64,000 nt of DNA from Stenotrophomonas sp. WZN-1 (lineage in GTDB: Bacteria > Pseudomonadota > Gammaproteobacteria > Xanthomonadales > Xanthomonadaceae), in assembly GCF_002192255.1 (NCBI RefSeq), contig NZ_CP021768.1:2684001-2748000 (forward strand), written 5' to 3'. Below are positions 55,017 to 63,036 of this stretch, one piece after another. Position 1 is the first letter of the stretch. The number at the start of each line of letters is the position of its first letter. A program made the translations under genes and the position numbers. Under the pieces are notes generated by a model. It saw only the letters and a list, made by a program, of their open reading frames with translations, had not been told where the DNA came from and made no database searches.

Positions 55017-55562
55017 TTAAAAGCTCTCAAAAAGTGGCTTAGTACAAGCACTGTACAGTTTGCTGCACCCCGCACTACCCCGCGTGGTGCAGGTCTTCAT
55101 CGCCAACTGAGTAGCGACCTGCTCGGTTTCCGCACTTGAGATCACAGAACCTCCGCGCTCAGATGTAGTTGGCGAGATCAACGCAATACATTGATTTTTA
55201 TAAGCCTGCGCCATTTTGCAATCACGGCCACCCAACTTGACGCATTGAGAAACTGCTTCCTTGGCTGCATCAGACTTTGAGAGCTTCTCAATTGCCACGC
55301 CAACTTCGCCAGTTGAGGACGTTGCGATTGCACCCCAGGTTTTGATCCAACGTCCTGTTGGTCGTGCCTCCTGGGGCGCGCCGCCGCCGCTGGCGATTGG
55401 CGCACATCCCCCGACGCCTTGTCCGCCAATGGGATACGAACCAGGAGGGCAACGACCTTCTGCGCTCGCAACAAGCGGAACACTCAATAGTGCAATGCAA
55501 CCAATTGCAAGCACCATAATGACTTTCCGCAGCATTGCAACACTATAAGGACGTTGGATCAT
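55017..55562 (-). CDS. DUF4189-type secreted protein, copy A (partner of intact virB6)
   Basis: A 181-residue protein: signal peptide ending VASAEG, EGRCPPGSYPIGGQGVGG, RWIKTWGAIATSS, QAYKNQC, ending PLFESF. It starts 11 bp after the virB6 stop, with AAGG nine bases before ATG 55562 (ATG 55535 is an alternative). DUF4189 proteins are small, secreted and disulfide-rich with no established biochemistry. Its constant position after a VirB6 tail implies a joint function. Confidence 0.85.
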   Translation of the reverse strand: MIQRPYSVAMLRKVIMVLAIGCIALLSVPLVASAEGRCPPGSYPIGGQGVGGCAPIASGGGAPQEARPTGRWIKTWGAIATSSTGEVGVAIEKLSKSDAAKEAVSQCVKLGGRDCKMAQAYKNQCIALISPTTSERGGSVISSAETEQVATQLAMKTCTTRGSAGCSKLYSACTKPLFESF

Positions 55563-55573
55563 AGGAATACACC

Positions 55574-56728
55574 TTACTTAACTTTGTTTGCCAGACCATA
55601 ACGACCTAGATCAATTTCGGATTGGCCTGAAGATGTCCCCTGCCCCGACACCCGCGAGGATACATCAGCCTGTGTTGTCGTAGTCTGAGCCGCATTAGCA
55701 CTCGGCGCCGGCGGCGTATAGGAACCCGGCGGCTGACCCTGCGGACCTGGCTGAGCTGCCGGGGATCCGCCTATCTGCGAATATGCCATGAAGCTACCCA
55801 GCGTGCCCTGGAAGAACATGGCCGCCATTGGGGGCGCAGTCAGAATCAAGGTCGTCAGGATCAATCCCATGCCGCCCTGCTGCATCGCCTGGCTGGTCAT
55901 GCCGTCGCTGGAGGCGCCTTCGAGCAGGAACTTGTTGACCAAGGCGGTGGACCAGAACGCGGTCGAGACACGGATCACCATGTCCAGCGCGATCGATACC
56001 ATCGCTGCCAGTACCGCCATCGAGAACATCGTGCCGATGCCGTAGAACAGCCATCGCTGGAACAGCTGCTTGGTCTGGTCGAACAGCAGACACAGAATGA
56101 ACAAGGGACCCAGGCCGATGAACAGCGCCAGCGCGACCTCGTAGAGCAGCAACATCGCACCAGCGGTGACGGCCGGACCGCCCGTGCCCATGCCGATGAA
56201 CCACAGCGCCCGCGTCTTGTCCGCCTGCAACCCTGGATCATTCAGGATCTTGATGCCATCAATGCTCGACAGCGCCACCTGCATCCACGCCAGGCTCTTG
56301 TCGATCTGGTCTTCCGGCTGCTGGTCCTTGCCGGTCACCACGTGGGTGATCAGGCCTTTGACGTCCTCGTTGAGGAATTTCTGCAGGTTACTGCCGAACA
56401 TCGCCATGCTGGTGGCAACGCTCACAATCAACGCCGCGCGCGCCATATTGGTCACCAGCACCATCATGGAGTCGCGACTGCGGCCGGTGACGATCCGGAA
56501 GCCCTGGATCAGTACCCACAGCGTCATCAGCACCAGGGCAATGCCACCGACCCAGGACATCATGCGCCCCATCAGGTCGATGCCGTAGTCACTGATCCTG
56601 TCGCGCAGGTAATCCATGATCAGCTTGAAGAAGACGAAATCGCCGATCGACTGGACACGCACCGCGTAGCCCAGCAGATCCTGCAATCCGCCTGAGAAAT
56701 CAAAGTTGGCCAGCCACCTGATCGTCAT
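55574..56728 (-). CDS. virB6: VirB6 inner-membrane protein, full length, with variable C-tail
   Basis: A 384-residue polytopic protein, about six hydrophobic helices (WVGGIALVLMTLWVLIQGF, LLLYEVALALFIGLGPLFIL, MAVLAAMVSIALDMVI and others). VirB6 shapes the inner-membrane part of the translocation path and is needed for pilus and stalk assembly. The last 65 residues after SFMAYSQIGGS are polar and Pro/Gly/Thr-rich, ending DLGRYGLANKVK. That tail differs from the three orphan tails downstream. ATG 56728 is used; GTG 56734 also exists. Confidence 0.9.
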   Translation of the reverse strand: MTIRWLANFDFSGGLQDLLGYAVRVQSIGDFVFFKLIMDYLRDRISDYGIDLMGRMMSWVGGIALVLMTLWVLIQGFRIVTGRSRDSMMVLVTNMARAALIVSVATSMAMFGSNLQKFLNEDVKGLITHVVTGKDQQPEDQIDKSLAWMQVALSSIDGIKILNDPGLQADKTRALWFIGMGTGGPAVTAGAMLLLYEVALALFIGLGPLFILCLLFDQTKQLFQRWLFYGIGTMFSMAVLAAMVSIALDMVIRVSTAFWSTALVNKFLLEGASSDGMTSQAMQQGGMGLILTTLILTAPPMAAMFFQGTLGSFMAYSQIGGSPAAQPGPQGQPPGSYTPPAPSANAAQTTTTQADVSSRVSGQGTSSGQSEIDLGRYGLANKVK

Positions 56729-56811
56729 TTCCACAATCCCTTGGTAATTCCGTTACTGCATGAAATGCCGCATTGCTTTGCAGCGCATGTCTACGTATTA
56801 GCGGCCTGCAA

Positions 56812-57627
56812 TCACTTGACGCTGAGCGCGGCCTTCAGCGCGGTGGTCTTGACCATGTCGCTGATCAGCTGCTTGGTCGGGTCCCCCTTCAATGCGGCCT
56901 GCGCCACCACCTTCTGGTTGGCCTCCATGACCTCGATATAGGCATCATAGGATTTCATCCGTGCTTCCCAGCTCTGGGCAAGTGCGGCAATGTCATTGGC
57001 GGTGCGGAGCGATTCGCTGTCGGCACCCTGCACGGTGCCCTGATCGTTGTTGGTCAGGCGGATCTTGAGGATGCGGGTCAAGGAGTTGTTGATGCGCGGA
57101 ACGGTCTGGGTCAGGAAATCGATCGCGTCGTTGTACTTGCGGTTCTGCATCATCCGGATGTTGACGCAGATCTGCATCTGCTGCTCCTTCACATCCGCCT
57201 GCGGATTGAACACGAACACCTTGAAGGCGGACTCCAGGCTGAAGTCCAGCGCCTTGCCGCAGGTTTCGGCAACCAGATAGTTCGGTGCCACCGGCACCAG
57301 CGGCGCGCTGTCGGGCATGCCGAAGCTGTTCACCGCCGCCTGCACCTGGATCAGCGCCTGGCGATACTGCTCCAGCGTGCGGATCCAGCGGGTGTTCTGC
57401 TCGACGTACTCGGCCGCGTCCTGCGCTTTGGCCGCGTAGGCGGTCGCCTCAGTCTTGTAGGTATTGATCTGATTGAGCAGGTGCTGGATGAGGCTGGTAC
57501 CGGTCTCCTGCACGGGAATCCAGGCGCTGACATTGCCGGTGCCGAGCGCCATCATGGCTGCCACGGTCATCGCTGCAAGACGGGGCGCGCGGCGGCGGGG
57601 CAAGGAAGTTTGCTTGGTATTGTTCAT
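56812..57627 (-). CDS. virB5: VirB5 pilus-associated protein
   Basis: A 271-residue secreted protein with signal peptide ending NVSAW and an all-helical mature part: LLNQINTYKTEATAYAAKAQD, WIRTLEQYRQALIQVQAAV, and long amphipathic helices near the C-terminus. This is the VirB5/TrbJ-like pattern; VirB5 sits at the pilus tip. Start ATG 57627 has GGAGA just upstream. The frame to 57750 overlaps virB4 and is not a plausible start. Confidence 0.82.
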   Translation of the reverse strand: MNNTKQTSLPRRRAPRLAAMTVAAMMALGTGNVSAWIPVQETGTSLIQHLLNQINTYKTEATAYAAKAQDAAEYVEQNTRWIRTLEQYRQALIQVQAAVNSFGMPDSAPLVPVAPNYLVAETCGKALDFSLESAFKVFVFNPQADVKEQQMQICVNIRMMQNRKYNDAIDFLTQTVPRINNSLTRILKIRLTNNDQGTVQGADSESLRTANDIAALAQSWEARMKSYDAYIEVMEANQKVVAQAALKGDPTKQLISDMVKTTALKAALSVK

Positions 57628-57679
57628 ATCAGTCTCCATTGATCGGAACTCGTAGTCTTCGGGCAGGCCGTCTTGCGGA

Positions 57680-60127
57680 TCAGGTAACAGTGTCGCGCGC
57701 TTCGACAGCCGCCTTGCCCGAGCCCTTTCGATTCTTGTAGAAATCTTCAAGCCACTGTTCCGGCGTCAACTCATCCACCGTCACACGTGCGCGTACCGCA
57801 GCTGTCTGCAATACCCGATGCATGATGTCGATGTTGTCAGTGGACGCCGAGATCACCGACAGAATGTCATCCATACCACGCAGGTTGAGCTGGCAGACGC
57901 TGGAGGCGTGACCCTGCTTGACCAGGAAGCAGCGCGAGCGCTCGTCCAGGGCGGTAACCACCTTGAACTCGGCCTCGGTCAGCTTCAGGCCATCCATGTA
58001 GTCGCTCTTGCTGGCATTCGGGTTCGGCAGCAGGATCAGCGTGGCGGTCTGCTCGATCAGTGCGGCGGAGATATCGCTCTTCAGCGCATCCTCCGGGCTC
58101 TGCGTCGCGAAGATGCCCAGACCATTCTGCTTACGGATGGTCTTCTGCTTGTTCTTCGCGAACTCCTTCAGACCGCCCTCGCCGTCCAGGATCTTCCAGA
58201 ATTCGTCCATCACGTAGATCAGCGGACGACCATCGATCAGCGACTCCAGGCGGTGCAGCAGGTAGTTGATGACCGGCACGCGCACTTCAGGATTGTCGAT
58301 GATGTCGGTGTAGTCGAAGCCGATGATGTTGGCCTTGCTCAGGTCAACGGTATCCACGGGATTGTCGAACACCCAGCCCAGTGAGTTCCCCGAGGTCCAG
58401 CGGCGCATACGCGCGTAGAGGCCATCGTCGCCCATGTTGGGCAGGCTCTTCTGGAAGTTGGTCATGCTCCGCAGGTGCATCGGCGTGTCGAGCATGCTCT
58501 CCACCGCGCGATAGATGTCCTCTTCCTCGCGGGCGCTGTACTCACGCTTGCCGGCCAGCACCTTGATCAGGTCGGCCAGGAACTGCACGTTGGCTTCGTT
58601 GTTCTCGCACTGGAACGGGTTGAAGCCGGTCGGCGCGCCGTTCTCCAGGGCCAGATAGTTGCCTCCGCAAGCACGCACGAAGATCTCCGCGCCGCGATCC
58701 TTGTCGAAGAAGAAGATGGTCGGCGACGGCTCGTACTTCTGCACCTGGCTGAGCAGGAAGTTGATCAGCGCGGTCTTACCGGTACCGGACTTGCCGATCA
58801 CCATGGTGTTGGCGATCGCCTTCTCACCCAGCGAGTTTTCCGACGGGTGGGTCGCGTGGAAATTGAAGTAGTACGGCTGGCCATTGGTGGTCTGCAGCGT
58901 GGTGACGCAGTCGCCCCACGGGTTGTTGTGCTGCTTGCCGGTGGCGAAGTTGTGCAGCGGCGACAGGCCCAGGAAGTTCAGCGAGCTGACATTTGCCAGG
59001 CGTGTGCGATAGCGCCAGTTGCCCGGCAGCTGCGAATAGAAGGACGAGGTAACCGCCAGGTCTTCCTTGGTCGACACGAAACCGGCGTTGGACAGCTCGG
59101 CACGGGTCGAGGCGACATTCTGCGAAAGCTTGGCCTGCGTGTCGCCGTAGACCGCCATGATGAAGTGGTATTCACCCAGCACGAAGTTGCCCGACGACAG
59201 CTGATCCATGGCCTGGTCGAGCTCGACGATCTGGCTGACCGCCTTGTCGCCGGAGGAGATCATCATGCCCTTGGTGCGGTCGAGCACCTTCAGCGCGTCC
59301 TGGCGCCCCATTGGGCTGAACGAATGGGTGATGACGTATTCGTAGTCCAGGTACTTCAGGCCATTGAGGATGCCCGGGTAAGTCCCCTCGGCATACTCCT
59401 TGATGTTCAGGATGGCGCCGTAGTGATTGGCACCATTGGGGGTATTGATCGCGAAATCGCCGGTCTTCGCCGAGAACATGTGGCGGCTGACAGGCAGGTA
59501 ATCCTTGATCGGCGCCGACAGCACCGGCACCGGCTCGTCGATGCGATTGATCAGGTAGCCGAACAGCTCCAGCGTTTCCGAGAACACCACACCGTTCTTG
59601 GCTTCGTACATGCCCAGGCGATACGGCGCGTAGTCGCGGATCACGGCCTCGACGTTGCCCGCCAGCTCCATCAGCTTCTCGACCGCCTGCTCCTGCTCTG
59701 CACGCAGCTTGTCCACGTTCGCCGACTTTTCGACAAAGCGCTTACCCGCCACCACCGGGCGGTAGATCATGGTCAGGTACAGCTCGTTCTGCATGATGCG
59801 CTGCGAGGACAGCATGCCCATGTACTGGTCGGACACGTCCTGGTTGAAGCGCTGCTTGTAGTTGCTCTTGCCCTTCAGCGTGCGGCGGCGACGGATGTCG
59901 TGCACCCAGAAGGCGACGTTGACGAAATCCGGCGCGCGCAGCGTCTGCAGCAGGCGGTTGAACGTGTTGTGGCGATGCTCCAGCTCCCACTCCTCGCGGC
60001 CGACGAACGGCAGCCCTTCCAGATGCCAGGTCAGCAGGTAGTCGCCGCCCGTGGTCTTGACCACGTTCGGGGCAACATGCGACGACAACGGAATGAACTC
60101 GCTGATGGAGGTGTCAGGGCTGAACAT
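57680..60127 (-). CDS. virB4: VirB4 secretion ATPase
   Basis: An 815-residue ATPase. Walker A (GKSGTGKTALINF) at about residue 450 and Walker B (LIYVMDEFW) at about 637, followed by the GIFATQSPEDAL sensor. The N-terminal half is the CagE/TrbE/VirB4 domain. VirB4 powers pilin extraction and substrate transfer at the inner-membrane complex. The gene starts 81 bp after virB3. Confidence 0.95.
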   Translation of the reverse strand: MFSPDTSISEFIPLSSHVAPNVVKTTGGDYLLTWHLEGLPFVGREEWELEHRHNTFNRLLQTLRAPDFVNVAFWVHDIRRRRTLKGKSNYKQRFNQDVSDQYMGMLSSQRIMQNELYLTMIYRPVVAGKRFVEKSANVDKLRAEQEQAVEKLMELAGNVEAVIRDYAPYRLGMYEAKNGVVFSETLELFGYLINRIDEPVPVLSAPIKDYLPVSRHMFSAKTGDFAINTPNGANHYGAILNIKEYAEGTYPGILNGLKYLDYEYVITHSFSPMGRQDALKVLDRTKGMMISSGDKAVSQIVELDQAMDQLSSGNFVLGEYHFIMAVYGDTQAKLSQNVASTRAELSNAGFVSTKEDLAVTSSFYSQLPGNWRYRTRLANVSSLNFLGLSPLHNFATGKQHNNPWGDCVTTLQTTNGQPYYFNFHATHPSENSLGEKAIANTMVIGKSGTGKTALINFLLSQVQKYEPSPTIFFFDKDRGAEIFVRACGGNYLALENGAPTGFNPFQCENNEANVQFLADLIKVLAGKREYSAREEEDIYRAVESMLDTPMHLRSMTNFQKSLPNMGDDGLYARMRRWTSGNSLGWVFDNPVDTVDLSKANIIGFDYTDIIDNPEVRVPVINYLLHRLESLIDGRPLIYVMDEFWKILDGEGGLKEFAKNKQKTIRKQNGLGIFATQSPEDALKSDISAALIEQTATLILLPNPNASKSDYMDGLKLTEAEFKVVTALDERSRCFLVKQGHASSVCQLNLRGMDDILSVISASTDNIDIMHRVLQTAAVRARVTVDELTPEQWLEDFYKNRKGSGKAAVEARDTVT

Positions 60128-60208
60128 ACGACTGCTTCCAAAGAGGTACTGCCAAGGAATTTCAAGAGACCCGGCGGGCGCGGGCGCCCGCCAGGCCGGA
60201 TCCGGACC

Positions 60209-60517
60209 TCAATCCATTCGGGCCGGCTTGTCGCGGTAATGGTTGGGGTTGAACACCCACATGCCATCGTGTTCCGGCACGTTGCGCACCTTCAGCTTGA
60301 ACATCAGGCGCAGGCCCAGCAGCCGGAAGATCATTTCGTCACGCTTGGCCATGTGCCGCATGATGAAGACCGCCACCGGAATGGTGAGCAGGAACCAGAA
60401 GTTTGTGTACATGCTGAGCAGCAACAACCCACCTGCCACCATGAAAAATGGCAGGTAGGGGACGCCCAGGAACATCGCTGGGCGCGTGCAGCCGCGGAAC
60501 ACGACGTTCTTATGCAC
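60209..60517 (-). CDS. virB3: VirB3 inner-membrane protein
   Basis: A 102-residue protein opening FRGCTRPAMFLGVPYLPFF, the VirB3 signature, with two adjacent hydrophobic segments. It overlaps the end of virB2 by 8 bp. VirB3 associates with VirB4 in the inner-membrane complex. Confidence 0.92.
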   Translation of the reverse strand: MHKNVVFRGCTRPAMFLGVPYLPFFMVAGGLLLLSMYTNFWFLLTIPVAVFIMRHMAKRDEMIFRLLGLRLMFKLKVRNVPEHDGMWVFNPNHYRDKPARMD

Positions 60518-60920
60518 TGTAGTACTGGATCGCGTTGTTGATCAGGTAGTAGGTGGTGCTGGTGCCAGCACCGCACTTGCCATCGCTGCCTTCGCCCAGC
60601 AGCATGCGCGCGATCTGGCCAGCGGCACCGATCAGCACGCCACCGATCAGGATCGGCGCGACGTCACCGATGCGCTTGTGAGCGAAGGCGATCTGGTAGC
60701 CGGCGAAGATCACCGCAATGGTCACCACGGCGATCGAGGCCATGTTCAGCAGGCCGTTGATGTTGGAGAAGAAACCGCAGACCTTCTTGTCGGTGCCGCC
60801 GAAGTCGGGACTGGTGGCGAACACCTGCGGGGCGAACAGTGCGCCAACGAAGATCGTGGCCATCAGCAGGGTCTTCAGCGTGCGCTGTGCCTGGACGAGG
60901 TCGAGATTGGATCGCTTCAT
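60510..60920 (-). CDS. virB2: VirB2 major pilin
   Basis: A 136-residue prepilin. The signal region ends QVFATS, and two hydrophobic helices follow (LLNMASIAVVTIAVIFAGYQIAF and VAPILIGGVLIGAAGQIARML). The C-terminus after the second helix (CGAGTSTTYYLINN) is longer than in Agrobacterium VirB2. ATG 60920 gives the signal peptide directly; the extended frame does not. Confidence 0.92.
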   Translation of the reverse strand: MKRSNLDLVQAQRTLKTLLMATIFVGALFAPQVFATSPDFGGTDKKVCGFFSNINGLLNMASIAVVTIAVIFAGYQIAFAHKRIGDVAPILIGGVLIGAAGQIARMLLGEGSDGKCGAGTSTTYYLINNAIQYYSA

Positions 60921-60993
60921 GGATTGATTTCCTTGTTGATGGACTAACACAACTGAATCGGCCAGCCGGGGGACTGGCCGCACCACGACTTCG

Positions 60994-61977
60994 TCAGAAC
61001 ACGAAGGCCGCATCCCCTGCGGGAATCTGCTGCGCCGGTGCGGCCTGCACCGGCGCGTTGTACGAATTGTCGGTACCGGCCACAGGCTGGTTACGCTCGC
61101 TCCAGGGGCGCAACATCACCGGACCTTCGTTGCCGGCGCCAGCCGCGCCCGGCAATTGCTGCGGCATGGCCATCGCCTGTGCGGGGCCCTGCTGTGGCAA
61201 CTGCTGCGGCATGCCGCCGGCCTGCTGCTGCGGATAGGCTCCCGCCTGGGCCGGCTGCGCCTGCGGCTGCATCATCCGATCTACCGAACCCAGCACCACC
61301 TTGGACAGCGCCTGGTCGGCGATGTTCAGCAGGCTGCCCCGCGCCATCGCACCGGTGGACGGGTACACGACATACGCGCGTGCCGGGTCTTCCGACGGCA
61401 CGTACACCGGGCCATTGGACTGCGCAACGATGCGCGCCTGCGCCGGAGATGCCAGCTGCGGATGATGCTCGACCTTCACGCTGCGGCGTTCACCGCGACT
61501 CACCACGTCGATCGGCGCAACACCATTGCTCGCAAGCATCTGCCCGCGGCGCATGGAGTCATAGACCTTCTGCACGTAGCCGTGACGGAAGCCGGTCTCG
61601 AAATTACCCGAGTAGTAGCAGCTGAACGACTTGCCCCAGTCACCGCCGGAGCGCTTGTAGCATTCGGCGAGGATGCGCGAACCCGCCTGCAGGTTCGGGC
61701 ACTGCTGGAAGGCCTTCTCGTACGAATCCAGGCCGTACTTGCCCAGGTTGTAGCGATTGACCTGGGCCAGCCCGATGGAGAAGTTGTAGCCCTTCTCTTC
61801 CAGCATGCGCACCGTCGCCAGTGCTTCGTCCAAGGCCTTGGGCTGGCGCACCAGTGCACCACCGACCACGCCGATGGCGTAGGGATTGCGCGACGATTCG
61901 ACGTTGATGACGTGCTGCATCACGTCCATCGATACGGCCATCTCCGGGCACGCCATCATTTCCAGTCCTGGCAGCAT
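60994..61977 (-). CDS. virB1: VirB1 lytic transglycosylase
   Basis: A 327-residue SLT enzyme: catalytic Glu27 in VESSRNPYAIG, IGLAQVNRYNL and the GGDWGKSFSCYYSGNF region. The C-terminal 150 residues are Pro/Gln/Ala-rich and contain repeated QQLPQQ-type segments, as in the VirB1* part. No signal peptide is visible at the annotated start. VirB1 opens the peptidoglycan locally for the channel. virB11 ends 3 bp upstream of this start. Confidence 0.9.
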   Translation of the reverse strand: MLPGLEMMACPEMAVSMDVMQHVINVESSRNPYAIGVVGGALVRQPKALDEALATVRMLEEKGYNFSIGLAQVNRYNLGKYGLDSYEKAFQQCPNLQAGSRILAECYKRSGGDWGKSFSCYYSGNFETGFRHGYVQKVYDSMRRGQMLASNGVAPIDVVSRGERRSVKVEHHPQLASPAQARIVAQSNGPVYVPSEDPARAYVVYPSTGAMARGSLLNIADQALSKVVLGSVDRMMQPQAQPAQAGAYPQQQAGGMPQQLPQQGPAQAMAMPQQLPGAAGAGNEGPVMLRPWSERNQPVAGTDNSYNAPVQAAPAQQIPAGDAAFVF

Positions 61978-61980
61978 CCC

Positions 61981-63024
61981 TCAGCCCTCCTGCCCCTGGG
62001 CACGCCCAGGATTGAAGTCGATGCCGGTGATGTAGCGCGAGCCGGCATGCGCCTTGATATGCACGACGATGTCGATGGTCATCATCAACAGTCGCTTGAT
62101 CACGTTGAATTCAAGGCCCGAACCTTCGGTCGAGGCCTTCACCATCAGGGCCAGCTGGTCCCAGGTCTGCTCCGGGCTGCCCGCATGGCAGCTGGTGATC
62201 GAACCCGGATGGCCGGACGCGCAGTTGCGGATGAAGTAGAACGCCTCGTCACCGCGCAGCTCGGCCAGGATGATGCGTTCGGGCTTCATGCGCAGGCAGG
62301 CTTCCATGCAGCTCTTGGCGCTGACATTGCTGGTGCTTTGTCCACCTTTGGAATACAGCAGGTGCACGACGTTGGGCTGGGTCAGGAACAGTTCGCGCGC
62401 GTCCTCGATCGTGACCAGGCGCTCGTTGTCCGGGATATGGTTGACCAGCGCCTTCATGAAGGTGGTCTTGCCGCTACCGGTCGCACCGGATACCACGATG
62501 TTCTTGCGGTACATCACCGCACGCCGGAAGAACTCGGCGTACTCGCGCGAATGGCGCAGCTCCAGCAGTTCGCGATCCTGCTCGCTGATGCTGCCATCGC
62601 TTTCCAGGATCTGATTGAAGAAACCGTCTTCGTGATACTGGCTGAGCGACTTGGTGTGCTTGGACGGCAGACGGATGGTGATCGACACCTTGCCTGCATC
62701 ACATGCAGGCGGAATCACGAACTGCGCACGCTGGCCGGTGGGGAACGTGAGCGACACGACCGGATCGGCATCGGTGATGCGCTGGCCGGTGTTGCTCTCG
62801 TTCACCACCGCCGTGCAGAACTGCCGGGCCCGCTCGAAGGTCAGGCTCGGCACGTCCACCCGCTGCCACCCCGCCCGGGTTTCCAGGTACAGCTCACCGG
62901 GACGGTTGATGCAGATTTCCGTCACTTCCGGGGACGTCATGTACTCGGCGATGCCCAGCACTTCGTACTGATAGCGCAGGAAATCGCTGGAGACGAGGGC
63001 GAGGGGTGACACTTCGGCGTCCAT
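61981..63024 (-). CDS. virB11: VirB11 hexameric ATPase
   Basis: A 347-residue secretion ATPase. Walker A GATGSGKTTFMKAL at about residue 180, an Asp box (IEDARELF), Walker B (RPERIILAELRGDEA) and His box (GHPGSITSCHAGSPEQ). VirB11 docks on VirB4 to switch between pilus growth and substrate transfer. The coding region is 12 bp downstream of virB10. Confidence 0.95.
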   Translation of the reverse strand: MDAEVSPLALVSSDFLRYQYEVLGIAEYMTSPEVTEICINRPGELYLETRAGWQRVDVPSLTFERARQFCTAVVNESNTGQRITDADPVVSLTFPTGQRAQFVIPPACDAGKVSITIRLPSKHTKSLSQYHEDGFFNQILESDGSISEQDRELLELRHSREYAEFFRRAVMYRKNIVVSGATGSGKTTFMKALVNHIPDNERLVTIEDARELFLTQPNVVHLLYSKGGQSTSNVSAKSCMEACLRMKPERIILAELRGDEAFYFIRNCASGHPGSITSCHAGSPEQTWDQLALMVKASTEGSGLEFNVIKRLLMMTIDIVVHIKAHAGSRYITGIDFNPGRAQGQEG

Positions 63025-63036
63025 GAGGGTTCCGGG

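Noticed and set aside
58475..60541. 688-codon open frame on the plus strand
   Set aside because: It is antisense to virB4, whose Walker motifs are intact. The frame is open because of high GC; the product is His/Arg/Gln-rich without any domain.
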